Below are positions 1 to 10,424 of a DNA stretch of 64,000 nt, one piece after another. The number at the start of each line of letters is the position of its first letter. Within the stretch, counting starts at the first letter, position 1. A model generated the notes under the pieces. It was given only the letters and a program-made list of their open reading frames with translations. It was not told the origin of the DNA and searched no databases. Origin of the DNA: Rhyzopertha dominica (taxonomy: Eukaryota > Arthropoda > Insecta > Coleoptera > Bostrichidae); assembly GCA_025024175.1 (NCBI GenBank), contig QCXZ01000041.1:46061786-46125785 (forward strand), in the 5' to 3' direction. The translations under genes and the position numbers were made by a program.

Positions 1-1
1 C

Positions 2-982
2 AGTCGATTAAGGGACATTTCGTCTTGCAAGAAGATAACTGAAGAGGACTACATCTGCTACAATCCTTCTACGTACCTATCAGCGGAAAGGCCCGTATGC
101 GAGGTCACCCTAAAAACTCGCATTTCCGACAGCATTCCAGAGGACTGTCCTACACATACAATCAAAGCAAATTTCGAAATTTGGCACCCTCTCTCATCAT
201 ACTCTTGGTTATTCGTAACCACTCATAGAACTGCTGCTTCTATCACCTGCGAGAACAAAAAGTCTGATAAAATATTGGACATTGTTCTATCTGGCACTGG
301 TATCTTCAAAATGAATTCCAAATGTAAATGTTACACCTACTCCACCGTATTAACAGCAACTTCAAATGACACCAGAATCTATAATAACTATATTCCAAAC
401 TTTTCCATCATCAGCGACGAGTGTTGCATCAAAAAGCATAAGTTCCTAAGCCATCAAGCAAATCAAATGGAACCTATTGAGATCAATAATCTCAATCTGG
501 ACGAACTACGACATTCCCAGCACAAACTCGAGCAATTCGATGAAATACTCCAGAAAAGCATCAACGAACCTTTCTTCAATTATGAAACTCCATGGTTTCT
601 TATAATCACCTCCATCGCAGTTATTATTGCAATCATAATGTTATGCTGTTGCTGTAACTGTTCCTGGTTGCCATATATTGGAAGATTCTTCCCTAAAAGA
701 AGAGGCTGTTGTGGAACTCTTCCCAACATCTGCATCACTAATCACAATGAGAGGTACCAAATCAACGAGGAACACGCCATGCGGTTAAGCCGCCTACGCC
801 GAATCTACCAAGACGAAGAGCAGCAACCAACCCTGGGTTCACCGTCACGTGAGTTAGTGCCTATGTGTAGTGAAACTGTTGAATATTCAGGTGCAAGCCT
901 AGATAGTGCAAGTGCCGTCAAATCCTTTAACGGTGTAGAAACACGCTCTCGCAAATCGGGTGACAGACGCTTTTATATCTAA
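2..982 (+). CDS. env: C-terminal part of an endogenous retrovirus envelope-like glycoprotein (5' end outside window)
   Basis: One frame is open from base 2 to the TAA at 980-982 (326 codons), so the protein enters from the left and its start is not in the window. The ectodomain part is Cys-rich with spaced single cysteines. It is followed by a hydrophobic membrane anchor at about bases 590-645 (core FLIITSIAVIIAIIML), a juxtamembrane Cys cluster (CCCCNC) and a cytoplasmic tail of about 110 residues rich in Arg and Ser. This is the layout of a type I envelope protein of insect Ty3/gypsy (errantivirus-like) or related LTR retroelements, and the polypurine tract and LTR that follow support that. 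The frame has no break in the visible part, so the copy may be fairly young. The exact family is inferred from layout; fusion peptide and cleavage site would lie upstream. A host-adopted env gene is less likely because the LTR follows directly. Confidence 0.75.
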   Translation, partial: SRLRDISSCKKITEEDYICYNPSTYLSAERPVCEVTLKTRISDSIPEDCPTHTIKANFEIWHPLSSYSWLFVTTHRTAASITCENKKSDKILDIVLSGTGIFKMNSKCKCYTYSTVLTATSNDTRIYNNYIPNFSIISDECCIKKHKFLSHQANQMEPIEINNLNLDELRHSQHKLEQFDEILQKSINEPFFNYETPWFLIITSIAVIIAIIMLCCCCNCSWLPYIGRFFPKRRGCCGTLPNICITNHNERYQINEEHAMRLSRLRRIYQDEEQQPTLGSPSRELVPMCSETVEYSGASLDSASAVKSFNGVETRSRKSGDRRFYI

Positions 983-1212
983 CGTTCTAATCAATTCAAC
1001 ATTGAAGTAAAACACTTATTCCTTAATTTTTAAGTGTAATTGCATGATCTTTCTACTTAGGAATTAATACTCAATATAAATGATGAATTTATTAATCTTC
1101 TCTTCTGATATTCATGTCATTGTGTTAACTTTAGTAAGTAAGCGAACTAGAATATACTTTTCAAGTTTATTTTGATAGTTCAAACTCCTATCAAAATTCT
1201 TAAGGGGGGAGG
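983..1212 (+). other. 3' untranslated stretch of the retroelement with polypurine tract
   Basis: AT-rich sequence between the env stop and the LTR. It ends in a purine run (AAGGGGGGAGG, 1202-1212) immediately before TGTTGG. This is the expected plus-strand primer (polypurine tract) position of an LTR retroelement. Confidence 0.75.
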
Positions 1213-1736
1213 TGTTGGATACCTACTCTACCTTTTAACTTAATCAATCTAATTATTACTGTTTCATAATCATTTATGCATGAATAGAATTATGTCATTA
1301 GTTCCCAAATCTGTTTTGTTCATATTTGACTAAAGTCACGTACACACCATTTGCGTACATATGGACCCTGCAAAACCACACGCTTAACTTTATAAAGTAT
1401 ATTTTTCTATTTCCAAAACTGCCCTAGTGCAGCCATGCTTTATAAACATTATGACCAAGTGTGCTCAGCTTGCACAATATTTCCCCTAAGTATGTTTATA
1501 TTAATTTCTAACCCTCCGCTTGTCGCGGACCATACGCACGCAAGTGGTTCCATCCCCCACTTCCTATGCGAAGTGACTTAATCTAAGTGATCCCCTAAAA
1601 CGGGGCCATTGTAAAAGTATCTGCCATAACATACAAATCACTCTCTGTAACTTATACCTGTTAATTATCGTGTCGCGATATTCAGTAATAAAGTTTTAGT
1701 TGGTTACTTGTGGACTTTTTACTTGCTCGTCTAACA
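1213..1736 (+). repeat. 3' LTR of the env-bearing retroelement
   Basis: The LTR starts with TGTTGG right after the polypurine tract and most plausibly ends at CTAACA (1731-1736), giving 524 bp with TGTT...AACA ends. It holds TATA-like boxes (TATAAAGTAT at 1391) and an AATAAA polyadenylation signal at about 1687-1692, followed by a GT/T-rich stretch, as expected for a U3-R-U5 layout. An alternative 3' end is ACAACA at about 1811. The target duplication cannot be tested because the 5' LTR is outside the window. Confidence 0.65.
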
Positions 1737-4700
1737 CCGTTCGCGCTACATCCTGACGTAACTCGTGTTTGGTAAAACACGTATAAATAATTACCTGGTG
1801 TCACAACAACATGTTATTAAGGTTAGTGTTAATAACCAAAATAATTAAGCTTTCAAAAGAAAAGAACTTCAACCAAAACAAGAACTTGTATCGAGTCATA
1901 CTACATTAAAAGGCGAAATAATTCTAAGTAAGACAGTATTTTGATTGCTTGATTTTAGTGTTAAGGAGAAGAATGCAAAAAATAATCCTTTTATTCCGAA
2001 CGGAACCCATTATTTAAACAATTATAAAGTATGTTTTTGCTTTTTTTATAAATATCTCGCGCTATACGTTTCTGACCAATTTCAAACCAACCATGGAATG
2101 GTCTTTCGAGATAAAACTGACGTAAGCCTTAAATTGGAAGGTTAGGTTAGTTATTGTCAAATGGCAGATTAATTTATTAAATATAAATAATTGCAGTGTA
2201 TGTATATTTGAATCACGATCATTTATTAATAATATAATGTTTAAAGTAGTTGACCCTTGTCCATATCAGAGTAATTTCGGTTTCAGTATTGATGAAATTA
2301 CATCCCTTACAGTCCAGCCTCGCGATAACTGCAGTTTTCGGAACTTGCAGCAGATTCCTTGGGAACAGCGATTTGAATAGTGATTACTACATTCCTTCAA
2401 ACCATATTTAGTAAGTGGTAGGTGACTGCCAATCAGGCTTGGATTTTAAAATAAACAGATAAACACGGAATGCATCTTGTGCAGCTTTACGTGATGGATT
2501 GGTGATAGTAATCCATTGAAGAATTTTGACGCAGATTTTTCAAAACGATGGTACCTTAATTTATCTAAATAATTTTGTTCTTTTATTTATCCGTACAATA
2601 TCTAACGAGAATTTTTGTACTGCAAAATCTGGGAGAGAATCAGGGTGGGTAACTGGCGAATTAGTCCAACGCTTTTAGGATTTTTGGCGTTTCTTCTCGA
2701 AATAATACTGATATGATATCACAACCACTAAAAGCTTATAACAGCAAAAACTGTTTTAAATTTGAATATTTAAACCAATCACAAGCTAACGTTGCTCTAA
2801 AATCTTTTGCTTTTTTCGAAATTAATTTTTGATTCTGCTGGAACAAGAGATGTTATCAAACCAAAATATCAGAACCTTATCCTACCCTATTCTTTCAAAG
2901 AGATACGGCTGGAGTCACTTTCTCGCGCACCAGTTGAGTTAGACTGTTCTTGTTTCAATTATTGCTTAAAAATCGAGGGTGGGCACAGGTAGAGAAGAGA
3001 AGGACAGTCGAGAAGAGAAAGCTTGGTTTCTATGAATTTAAAATTTGTATGTCCTTATTTAGGAATGCATAGGTAGATCGAAGGGAAAAAGTTGTAGCGA
3101 AATTATTAATGATTATGATTTAATTCTGATTAAAATTAATAATAACTACTAGTAGTTTCACTGTGCCATCTATAGGCAATTATATAACAGTGTCACCCAC
3201 CCGTCTCTGTGGAGAACCTATTTTTGTTATTAGTACATTTTAGTTGTTTGAACAGTGACTTCCGGTCGGATTCCGATGATAATTTATATATTCTTACTAA
3301 ACAAATTAAACTAAAGTTTTTTTGGTTCACCTAACACTTCAAATTTATTACTTTCACCATTTCCCTTCTTTTCGTATATGATACCTGGAGTATGTATGAA
3401 TGCCCGTAGAAGAATCCTGGTTAGCCCTGGTTGCCCTCGGCATTCCTATCACCCTTGTTATCTGTGTCACCGACTTTGCACCCTCACCATAACCAGATGT
3501 TAACATTAAGAAGAAAAAGAAGCGGTAACACTTCTACTGCTTTATTTCGGTCTTTAGTGCACAATCTTTAAGTTTATTAAGAAAATAATGTTAAATCGAC
3601 AATTATGAAAACCAATAACCTGTTCTAGCCCGATCTTCTATTAGCTAAAATGCATGCAAAGTGATTTTTGAAGAAATCGCTTCATTGGCACGAAAGAGTC
3701 GGAATATAGGGGATATAACGCGAAGATTTGGAATAACACTCCCAGCAATCAATGCGAATGTAAAGAAGATGGTCTATCTTTTTATAAATCACAAGTTAAA
3801 TCAAAACCCATGATAATTTTGAGGAAATTTATACAAGGCAAAATATATAATTATTCAACCATTGCAAAACTGCAAACGCAAAGAAAACTATAAAAAATAT
3901 TGTAATACACTAAAAATGTAAAAACGACTATTAAAAATAAAAACCTAATATTAAAACGTACCTTCACATTGACACACTTAGTTTTAATTCTCATTATAAT
4001 AAGAGTATTAATAAGTCTTCTGCTTTTTTGACACCTTAGTGTGTTTGTTAGTTTGAAAATTGAACTAAGGAAGCAATCGAAAGTTTGTAACCAAAATTGC
4101 TATCGCCGTTTGCTTGTCAATATTTTGTTTATCGGCTATTGATGTTCTAACTAAAAAGATAAACATTATAAACGAATACATCATTGTAGTTATTAAAGTT
4201 TCATAAATACACTAACAAGCTTTAAGGAAAGTACGTATCTAAATAAAAATTGGATCGTAAAAACCAAACCGTTTATTGGATAATGGCTGCTGGAACAAAT
4301 TTTAGGTACACAAACAGATTAACTTTCCTGAAAAGGTAACACCACATTTTGAAGCCCAGACTAGACCTCATATGTTTTGAACTTTTGTTCTTGGAAGGTA
4401 AACATTTTGTTAAATCCTGTCTGCGGTGGCCACATGAATTTAAAAAATGTCGACGCCATAACTTTGTAGTGTAGTGTTTCCCAGAAAGAATCCTTGTGAT
4501 TATAAAAAAACTTGTTATTCACTTTGACAGATATTTAACGTTGAAATTCCACTTACAATTTAATATAGTTTTATATACCTATTTTATTTTGGTCTACTAG
4601 GTCATACTATCAGATCAATAAATTGAAATCTATGTAGAACTAAAGATTTTTAAAGATTAGCAACACATTTATCGTCTCATTTTACAAAGAGTTCCTAAAG

Positions 4701-4959
4701 CTTTTTATATTTCTTTCCAAAAACGCAAAGAATTTTATATCATCATCTATTTTTTTTGAGAAACTAAACATCACATTATGTAGTAAAGAAAAAATAAAAT
4801 CTACCACCTTGTCTCCAACATATCCGTTACTTTACACAGCTAATCTCCGCGTATCTCCTAAATCCATGGAAACACTACCTCAATTACGCAGATTTAAAAG
4901 CAATAAGACCTAAATGGTTGGTGTCACAAGCAATTTCTTGTGATAAAGGTCACTTGTTA
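1737..4959. other. AT-rich DNA without recognisable gene
   Basis: Only short unsupported open frames. A short + strand stretch near 3660-3770 reads like a helix-turn-helix scrap (RNIGDITRRFGITLPAIN) and could be transposase debris, but it is too short to assign. Confidence 0.5.
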
Positions 4960-5330
4960 ATCCCCCGTTCGTATTTCAACTTTACCAGCCNGTTCCACGA
5001 GAAACGCAATACGAAAAACGAAGAATGCTGTTCGCAAATCGGACGTGTCAAAGACCCGCCATCTGGAAATCTGAATACGGCTCCTCCCTTAAAAGGGCAG
5101 TTTAATGCGAACAAGTGGACGGGCGGCTATCCGGCGTCTCATTTATTAGGCGGATGACATCTTGAGTAGCTTCCACTATTGAATTTACAAAGTGGAACAC
5201 ATGTAAAAGAAACCATTCAAGGAAACAGGGACATATTTTGCTTAGAAGCCAAGCTGACAGGGCAAGAACGAAGCAAGCAGACGCAGTTTGCGTCCACAAT
5301 AGTGAATTTGTTCTTACCACTTTTGTCCTT
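4960..5330. promoter_or_regulatory. GC-richer island, candidate conserved noncoding element
   Basis: Base composition rises sharply above the flanks and overlapping frames are open on both strands, which usually reflects composition rather than coding. No splice-bounded reading frame or domain is visible. Contains one ambiguous base. Regulatory DNA is an inference from composition only. Confidence 0.3.
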
Positions 5331-6176
5331 ATGCAAGAATGTATGTCTGTTTATATCATGTAATAGTAAGGAGGCGCCCACTTTTCTAGAACATTAAAAA
5401 ATTTATTCGTATGCTTTATTCCTGTTATTATCCAGCAATTTATAATGAGTATGTGCATTGCTTTTTTCTATATACGGCAGACGATATTTCCACAAAGTGT
5501 GACATAAACACCCACTGCACAAATAAAGCTGAGCTCGTACTTTCAAACATAAGCAATCCTACGTGCTCGTTCTTTTTCCTTATTAGGCTTCGCCATTAAA
5601 TTGAATATGTTTTACATACTGTTTCTTTTATTACAGCTTGTTACAAGCACTTTGCAGGCTTTTAGTTCTTTTGGCATTTGAAAATTATCTTTTTGTCTAT
5701 CGTGTGGAAAACAAAAAGTTTCGTTCCGACAGTTTTGACCTACTTAGATTAGGATCTTATAATACCTGTATTTGAGTGGTATCATTACTGACATTTAAAA
5801 CTTTTTATTGATAATGCCACGAACAAATAGTTGATTGATATCAAATCAAATGCTATTGCAATATAATAATTTCATAACTTGTACAAAACCTTCAACAGAC
5901 TAGAACTAATGACAATAAGCTACATAAATCTTTTGCTCCAAAGAGGTGTTTTTTTTTGCATAATTTCATTATATCGAACATATAACATTTCATCATTTAA
6001 TTGCTCTTTGGTCCATTCAGAGGTAGTACTTCAAGAGAGTTTTGACAAATAATTTATCTATGTATATGACACACTAGTCGTTATACCACAATCTCACAAC
6101 TAAAAACATAAGCTCTAATAAGCTCATAGTATTACTTCAACACAATTGAACACATTTTATAGCTACTATAACCATA
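5331..6176. other. AT-rich DNA, nothing recognised
   Basis: No domain, repeat or splice-bounded exon seen. Confidence 0.5.
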
Positions 6177-7628
6177 TACAGGGTCGCTACAAATTATGGA
6201 ACCAGCAAGTGGGTCAAATGGCACACCATTGAAAAGGATATTTTTTCCTGATTTCAAAAATGTATCACATTGTATTGTATACAATAATTGAGCCCAACGA
6301 AGAACGAAAAGAATGAAAATGGTTCCGTGAAAAATGCAGTATGTTTTCAGAATTACATTATAGAACATGCTCAAAATGTTTCCCCATTTACTTCCTGGCA
6401 ATAATGCAACCTTGAGTTAAAGTTTTCCAATGTTCTTTATAGCATATTTGGAGGTAAGTTCTGCCCTGATTCGTCTTTTTAACTTCTGCATTATGTGGCC
6501 GATCAGCATAAATACGATTTTTTCAGATACCCCCACAGGAAAAAAACAAACGGCGTCAGATCAGGGGAACGTGCTGGTCTTTCTATCGCTCCGGGCCTAC
6601 CAATCCATCTGTCTGGAAATATCGCGAACGTTGACTGCAAAATGGGGCGGTGCACCATCTTGCTGAAACCATATCTGTGCAGAAGGACGCGTAGCATTTT
6701 CACGATTAGGGAACAGGCGTAATAAGTTTTGGTATAACTTGTTCGCGCAAGAGCTCTACATATTTGACCGCATTCAAATTTTTATCGATGAAAAATTTCA
6801 CTTTCTGAGGGTATTGTGTGTGGACTTGTTCCATCCAATGTGGATTTGTGTCCGACCAATATCTACAATTATTATGTCTATTCACATTACCATTGAGAAA
6901 ACATAATCCATTTTAATATGTTTCTGTCTTCATTTATCATGTTTTGCACAATTCTATCCTACGATCGAAACCATCATGGATGAAACTTCTCTTTTTTCAA
7001 ATATGGTGAGTGAGAGCACGCTGTTGTACGGAACACTTGAGTTACTCTTGCTCATCTAAAAGAACATTCAAGCTACTTCCCTCACGCGTAACAACCTTTG
7101 GACGTCCTGGTTTTCGACGATTTTTAACACCGCCGGTTTCGTCAAAACGTTCCAATGTTTTAATAACTGTTGATCTCACAACTACTGCCGAATAACTTTG
7201 CCTTCTACCTCCATAACCAATCNATCATCATCAAAATGTCCATGCAATCATGTTCAGTTAACTGAGGCATTGCGATTGCAAATAACAAAGTGAATTAAAA
7301 TTGTCACCAGTTACGAGGAAAATGGAGACACCTGGAGTTTTTGTTCTTACTTGGCGATAGCGAATATGGTTTTTATCCCGAAATTTTTTGCAAGACCGAA
7401 GTTTATTATCACACTTTTTTCAACTCAGAATCAATAAATTGTACAAGTGTGATACATTGTTGAAATCAGGAAAAAAATGCGCGCATATCTCGGAAACGAG
7501 AGCTGACGCGCAGTTGAAAAAATTCTCGAAAATGCATTTTAATTACCTATAGGCCCATGCACAATTTGAAAAAAATCGGTCGAACAGAACCTGAAATATC
7601 CTGCTGGTTCCAGCGATTCTGTATAATG
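6177..7628 (-). mobile_element. Degenerate Tc1/mariner-superfamily transposon, copy 1
   Basis: The minus strand encodes fragments of a DDE transposase in several frames: an N-terminal helix-turn-helix start near 7272 (MPQLTEHDCMDILMM), a middle part and the WFQQDGAPPHF block, then the C-terminal block with RPGAIERPARSPDLTP at about 6600. These are standard motifs of a beetle/hemipteran mariner-like family. The gene is dead. Frames shift repeatedly, the first catalytic Asp region is lost and the last catalytic Asp (TPLDFF in the family) reads TPFVFF. The ends are imperfect inverted repeats: TACAGGGTCGCTACAAATTA at 6177 against the reverse of the GATTCTGTATAAT end near 7625. The end at 7420-7628 is nearly the same as the end of copy 2. 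Confidence 0.75.
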
Positions 7629-8249
7629 TGATTATAATTGTAGGTGCTTGAAATATGTTTTTCCTGATTTGAATAATGGATGGGATTTCTGCCGCTTCAT
7701 CATTTTGGTTTGATAAACCATTAACACTTACCTACTGCTCATGGTAGAAGTGCGTTTACAGAAACGGATAACATTAAAAATTTTGCAAAATACAATATGT
7801 GACCTGAGAGTTGTAATAAAAGAATATTCGTCCGTACAATTCTGCCTTCCAGTTTCCTTTTATAAATAGCTACAATGTTTATGCAAAATTTGTAGTTTTA
7901 TAAAACTGTAAAACTGCACCTATATAAGATATTCAGCATCAAACTTTGGACATGCTTTCCTGTTTTTCGATAAGTTATCCCATATATTTTTATTGTGTTT
8001 GTATACCTTCGTCCACCCTATTTCCAATGCTTCCATGTTTGTTACTTACCGAGTAAGATAGGCCAAGGGCAACAGATTTACGTCTTTGCAGCCTCCTACA
8101 AATTTTATTATAAACTGCTTATCCTAGATCAATCTTTCAACCTTCTATTACGGAAACAAGTCTCCCTTCTCAGAAAGAATTCATTCATATTGGAACTGGA
8201 TTTTGAATATGAGACGACGATGGACTTGTTGTAGTTGCTGCAACTTGCT
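7629..8249. other. Spacer between mariner copies
   Basis: AT-rich; a 79-residue frame at 7995-8234 has no recognisable motif. Confidence 0.45.
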
Positions 8250-8765
8250 TTTGCAGTCAACGTTCCTGGATATTTGAATTCGATATTTCCAGACAGATGG
8301 ATTGACAGGCGCGGAGCGATAGAATGCCCAGCACGTTCCCCTGATCTGACGCCGCTTGATTTTTTCCTGTGGGGGTATCTAAAAAATCGTGTTTATGCTG
8401 ATCGGCCACATAATGCAGAAAATTTTTATTTTAGCGGCGGAGAAAGTTGTTTTCATTCTTTTCGTTCTTTCTCAGGCTTAATTATTGTATTTACACTTTC
8501 CTTAACTCAGAAGAAATAAATTGTACATGCGTGTACATTTTTCAAATAAGGAAAAAACATCCTTTTAATGTCTTTTGATCCCCCTTCCCATTTAAAGAAA
8601 TGCGACTTGCGCCCATATCTCGAAAACGAAAGCTGACACGGAATTGAAAAAAAAATCCAAAAAATGCATTTTAATCACATATAGACCCATGCACAATTTC
8701 AGAAAAATCGGTCGAGCAGAAGCTGAAATATCCTGTTGGGTCCATACTTTGTAGCGACCCTGTAG
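8250..8765 (+). mobile_element. 5'-truncated copy 2 of the same mariner-like transposon
   Basis: The + strand gives the C-terminal catalytic part of the same transposase family as copy 1 (RRGAIECPARSPDLTPLDFF at about 8310-8370). Here the last catalytic Asp is kept. After the stop, 8520-8765 carries the subterminal sequence shared with 7420-7628 (runs around CCCATGCACAATTT and AATCGGTCGA) and ends in TTTGTAGCGACCCTGTA. That end is the inverse of the TACAGGGTCGCTACAAA end of copy 1. It starts abruptly inside the transposase, so it is a truncated copy. Confidence 0.75.
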
Positions 8766-9187
8766 ATGTTTCAGCAGTAGTTTATAAGTTGTAGAATAAC
8801 CAAACAGACAAAATTGACGAACAAGTTGGATCAATAGAAGTAAATCATTAATGGTCAAGATACAATTTGTTTTCGTTTCTACATCTTCGCAATCTTTGAT
8901 ATGTTTACTTGAACTAAAAGGGTAGGTAAATATAATTTAAAAAATCACTGGTAAAATAAATTCGGTTCTCGTTTTTTGGTCGATGAACAAATTCGTCGTC
9001 TATCCAATGAAAAGTGAGTACTTAATTAATTAGATAGATGAAAATACCATTTGTTCTTGAAAAGATACACATGACTTTGTGTATAATAAAAGATAAAATA
9101 GCCATAACATGTTTGATAATTATCAATAAATTGAACCTTTTATCGAAAATTAGTACAGCTTGTCAACAACAAATTGAATAACGAAAT
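8766..9187. other. AT-rich DNA, nothing recognised
   Basis: No motif or repeat identified. Confidence 0.45.
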
Positions 9188-9522
9188 TTAAAGATCAGAT
9201 AAAACGATATACAGCACCGCCACCCCCGGCTGTATTACCCCATCATCCCAATTACAAGACAATCCCGATGATCGCCGGTGCACCGGCGGCTGCACAGACG
9301 CCGGCGCCCGCGACGCCGCCGCGCTCCGGTCCCCTCGTACACGCGAAATGATAGTGAATCTGCACCGGTCTCTCGATTTCCAGTCTGCCACTGACTGCGG
9401 TGTGTTGTAGAGGTGCGGCGTCGTTCCGATTCAAAACACGCGGCGTAGTGAGAAAGTGATTTACGTTTGCTGGGTGTGCGAGTGAGTTTTGTTTTCAACA
9501 CGAAGCGGATTGCGTATTCTAG
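9188..9522 (+). promoter_or_regulatory. CpG-rich promoter / 5' noncoding exon candidate with splice donor
   Basis: A sharp CpG- and GC-rich island (strongest at 9265-9480) in AT-rich DNA. It ends in a good splice donor, TTCTAG|GTGAGAAT, at 9522/9523; a second donor (CGA|GTGAGT) lies at 9481/9482. Open frames occur on both strands but none has a recognisable protein. The pattern fits a promoter plus first 5'-UTR exon of a gene transcribed to the right, with a long first intron. It could belong to the gene with exons at 51.8 and 63.4 kb or to another transcript. Transcription start not located. Confidence 0.45.
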
Positions 9523-9889
9523 GTGAGAATCTAATGAAATGATGAGATAAAATTGGATGGGGTTGTCTTGAAGTGTCTTTCGTTAGCAAAGAAGTGAAGA
9601 AAAATTAAACGGTATTTTATTCATGCTTGTTTTTCTCTGTTGTCACCCTTCATCAACTTTCGTACACCTAATTTTTAGTGTGATGCTGTTAATTGTATCA
9701 CTTGTCTAAGTGGAGGAGCTCGTTTACATTTACAAACATCAAATCTCACCAAATGTGAAAGAATTTCCTGAACTACCATAATTGACAATTTTATATGAAT
9801 CCTATAACATTTGGACAGACCTTATGGTCTTCCTAAGATATAGTCTAGTAGATCGGTCGTTTCATACGTAACTTTCCTTGTCACAGATT

Positions 9890-10424
9890 AGTAAAGTGGA
9901 TAAATTTAGTTTTTCGTGATATTTTAAATTTTGATAATGCTTTTGCTACTAAAAACAGTTTGGATTTGACTAACAAAATCAGTATTTTTGATATTCCTAA
10001 AGAATGGTTTCTGGTTTCTTTCGACTGTTCTTCCTAAAGATTGTATCAAAGTTTTTAAATGAAAACAAGTGGATCTCCTCAACATTTCCTTTTTTAATTC
10101 ATTACATCCATCTAAAAGTTTTAGTTATGAAAAAATATTAACGACAGCATCTCTTTCCTATATTTGTTGATTAAACGTACTGAATCATATAACCACACTT
10201 TACTTCCGAAACTTTTAGAGAAGCACCGTTATCCTTACCAACGTAAATTAGCTGTTTATAATTCTTTATTTAATACTCTTATTAAAATACATTTTTCCTG
10301 TGTGGCTTTTGAAACAGAACTTGATGTTATTTTACAAATTGCTTATAATAGTAATATTCCAAATTATTTAATAAAAAATAACACTAAATTAGTGTTGCTT
10401 TGTAAAGGTTTTAGAGATTTATAA
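9890..10424 (+). pseudogene. Penelope-like reverse transcriptase C-terminal fragment
   Basis: The frame at 10164-10424 (86 residues) fits the end of Penelope-like RTs: a Lys/Arg-Thr-Glu-Ser start, a HRYPYQRKLAVYNSL block (family pattern 'HP..qK..vv..L..Ra'), then ETELDVILQIAYNSNIPNYL (family 'El..i...l..NgYp..'). The part before 10164 is consistent but broken. From 10430 to about 11290 more AT-rich, stop-filled sequence may be the rest of the element, but I see no further motif. Assignment rests on pattern match only. Confidence 0.5.
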
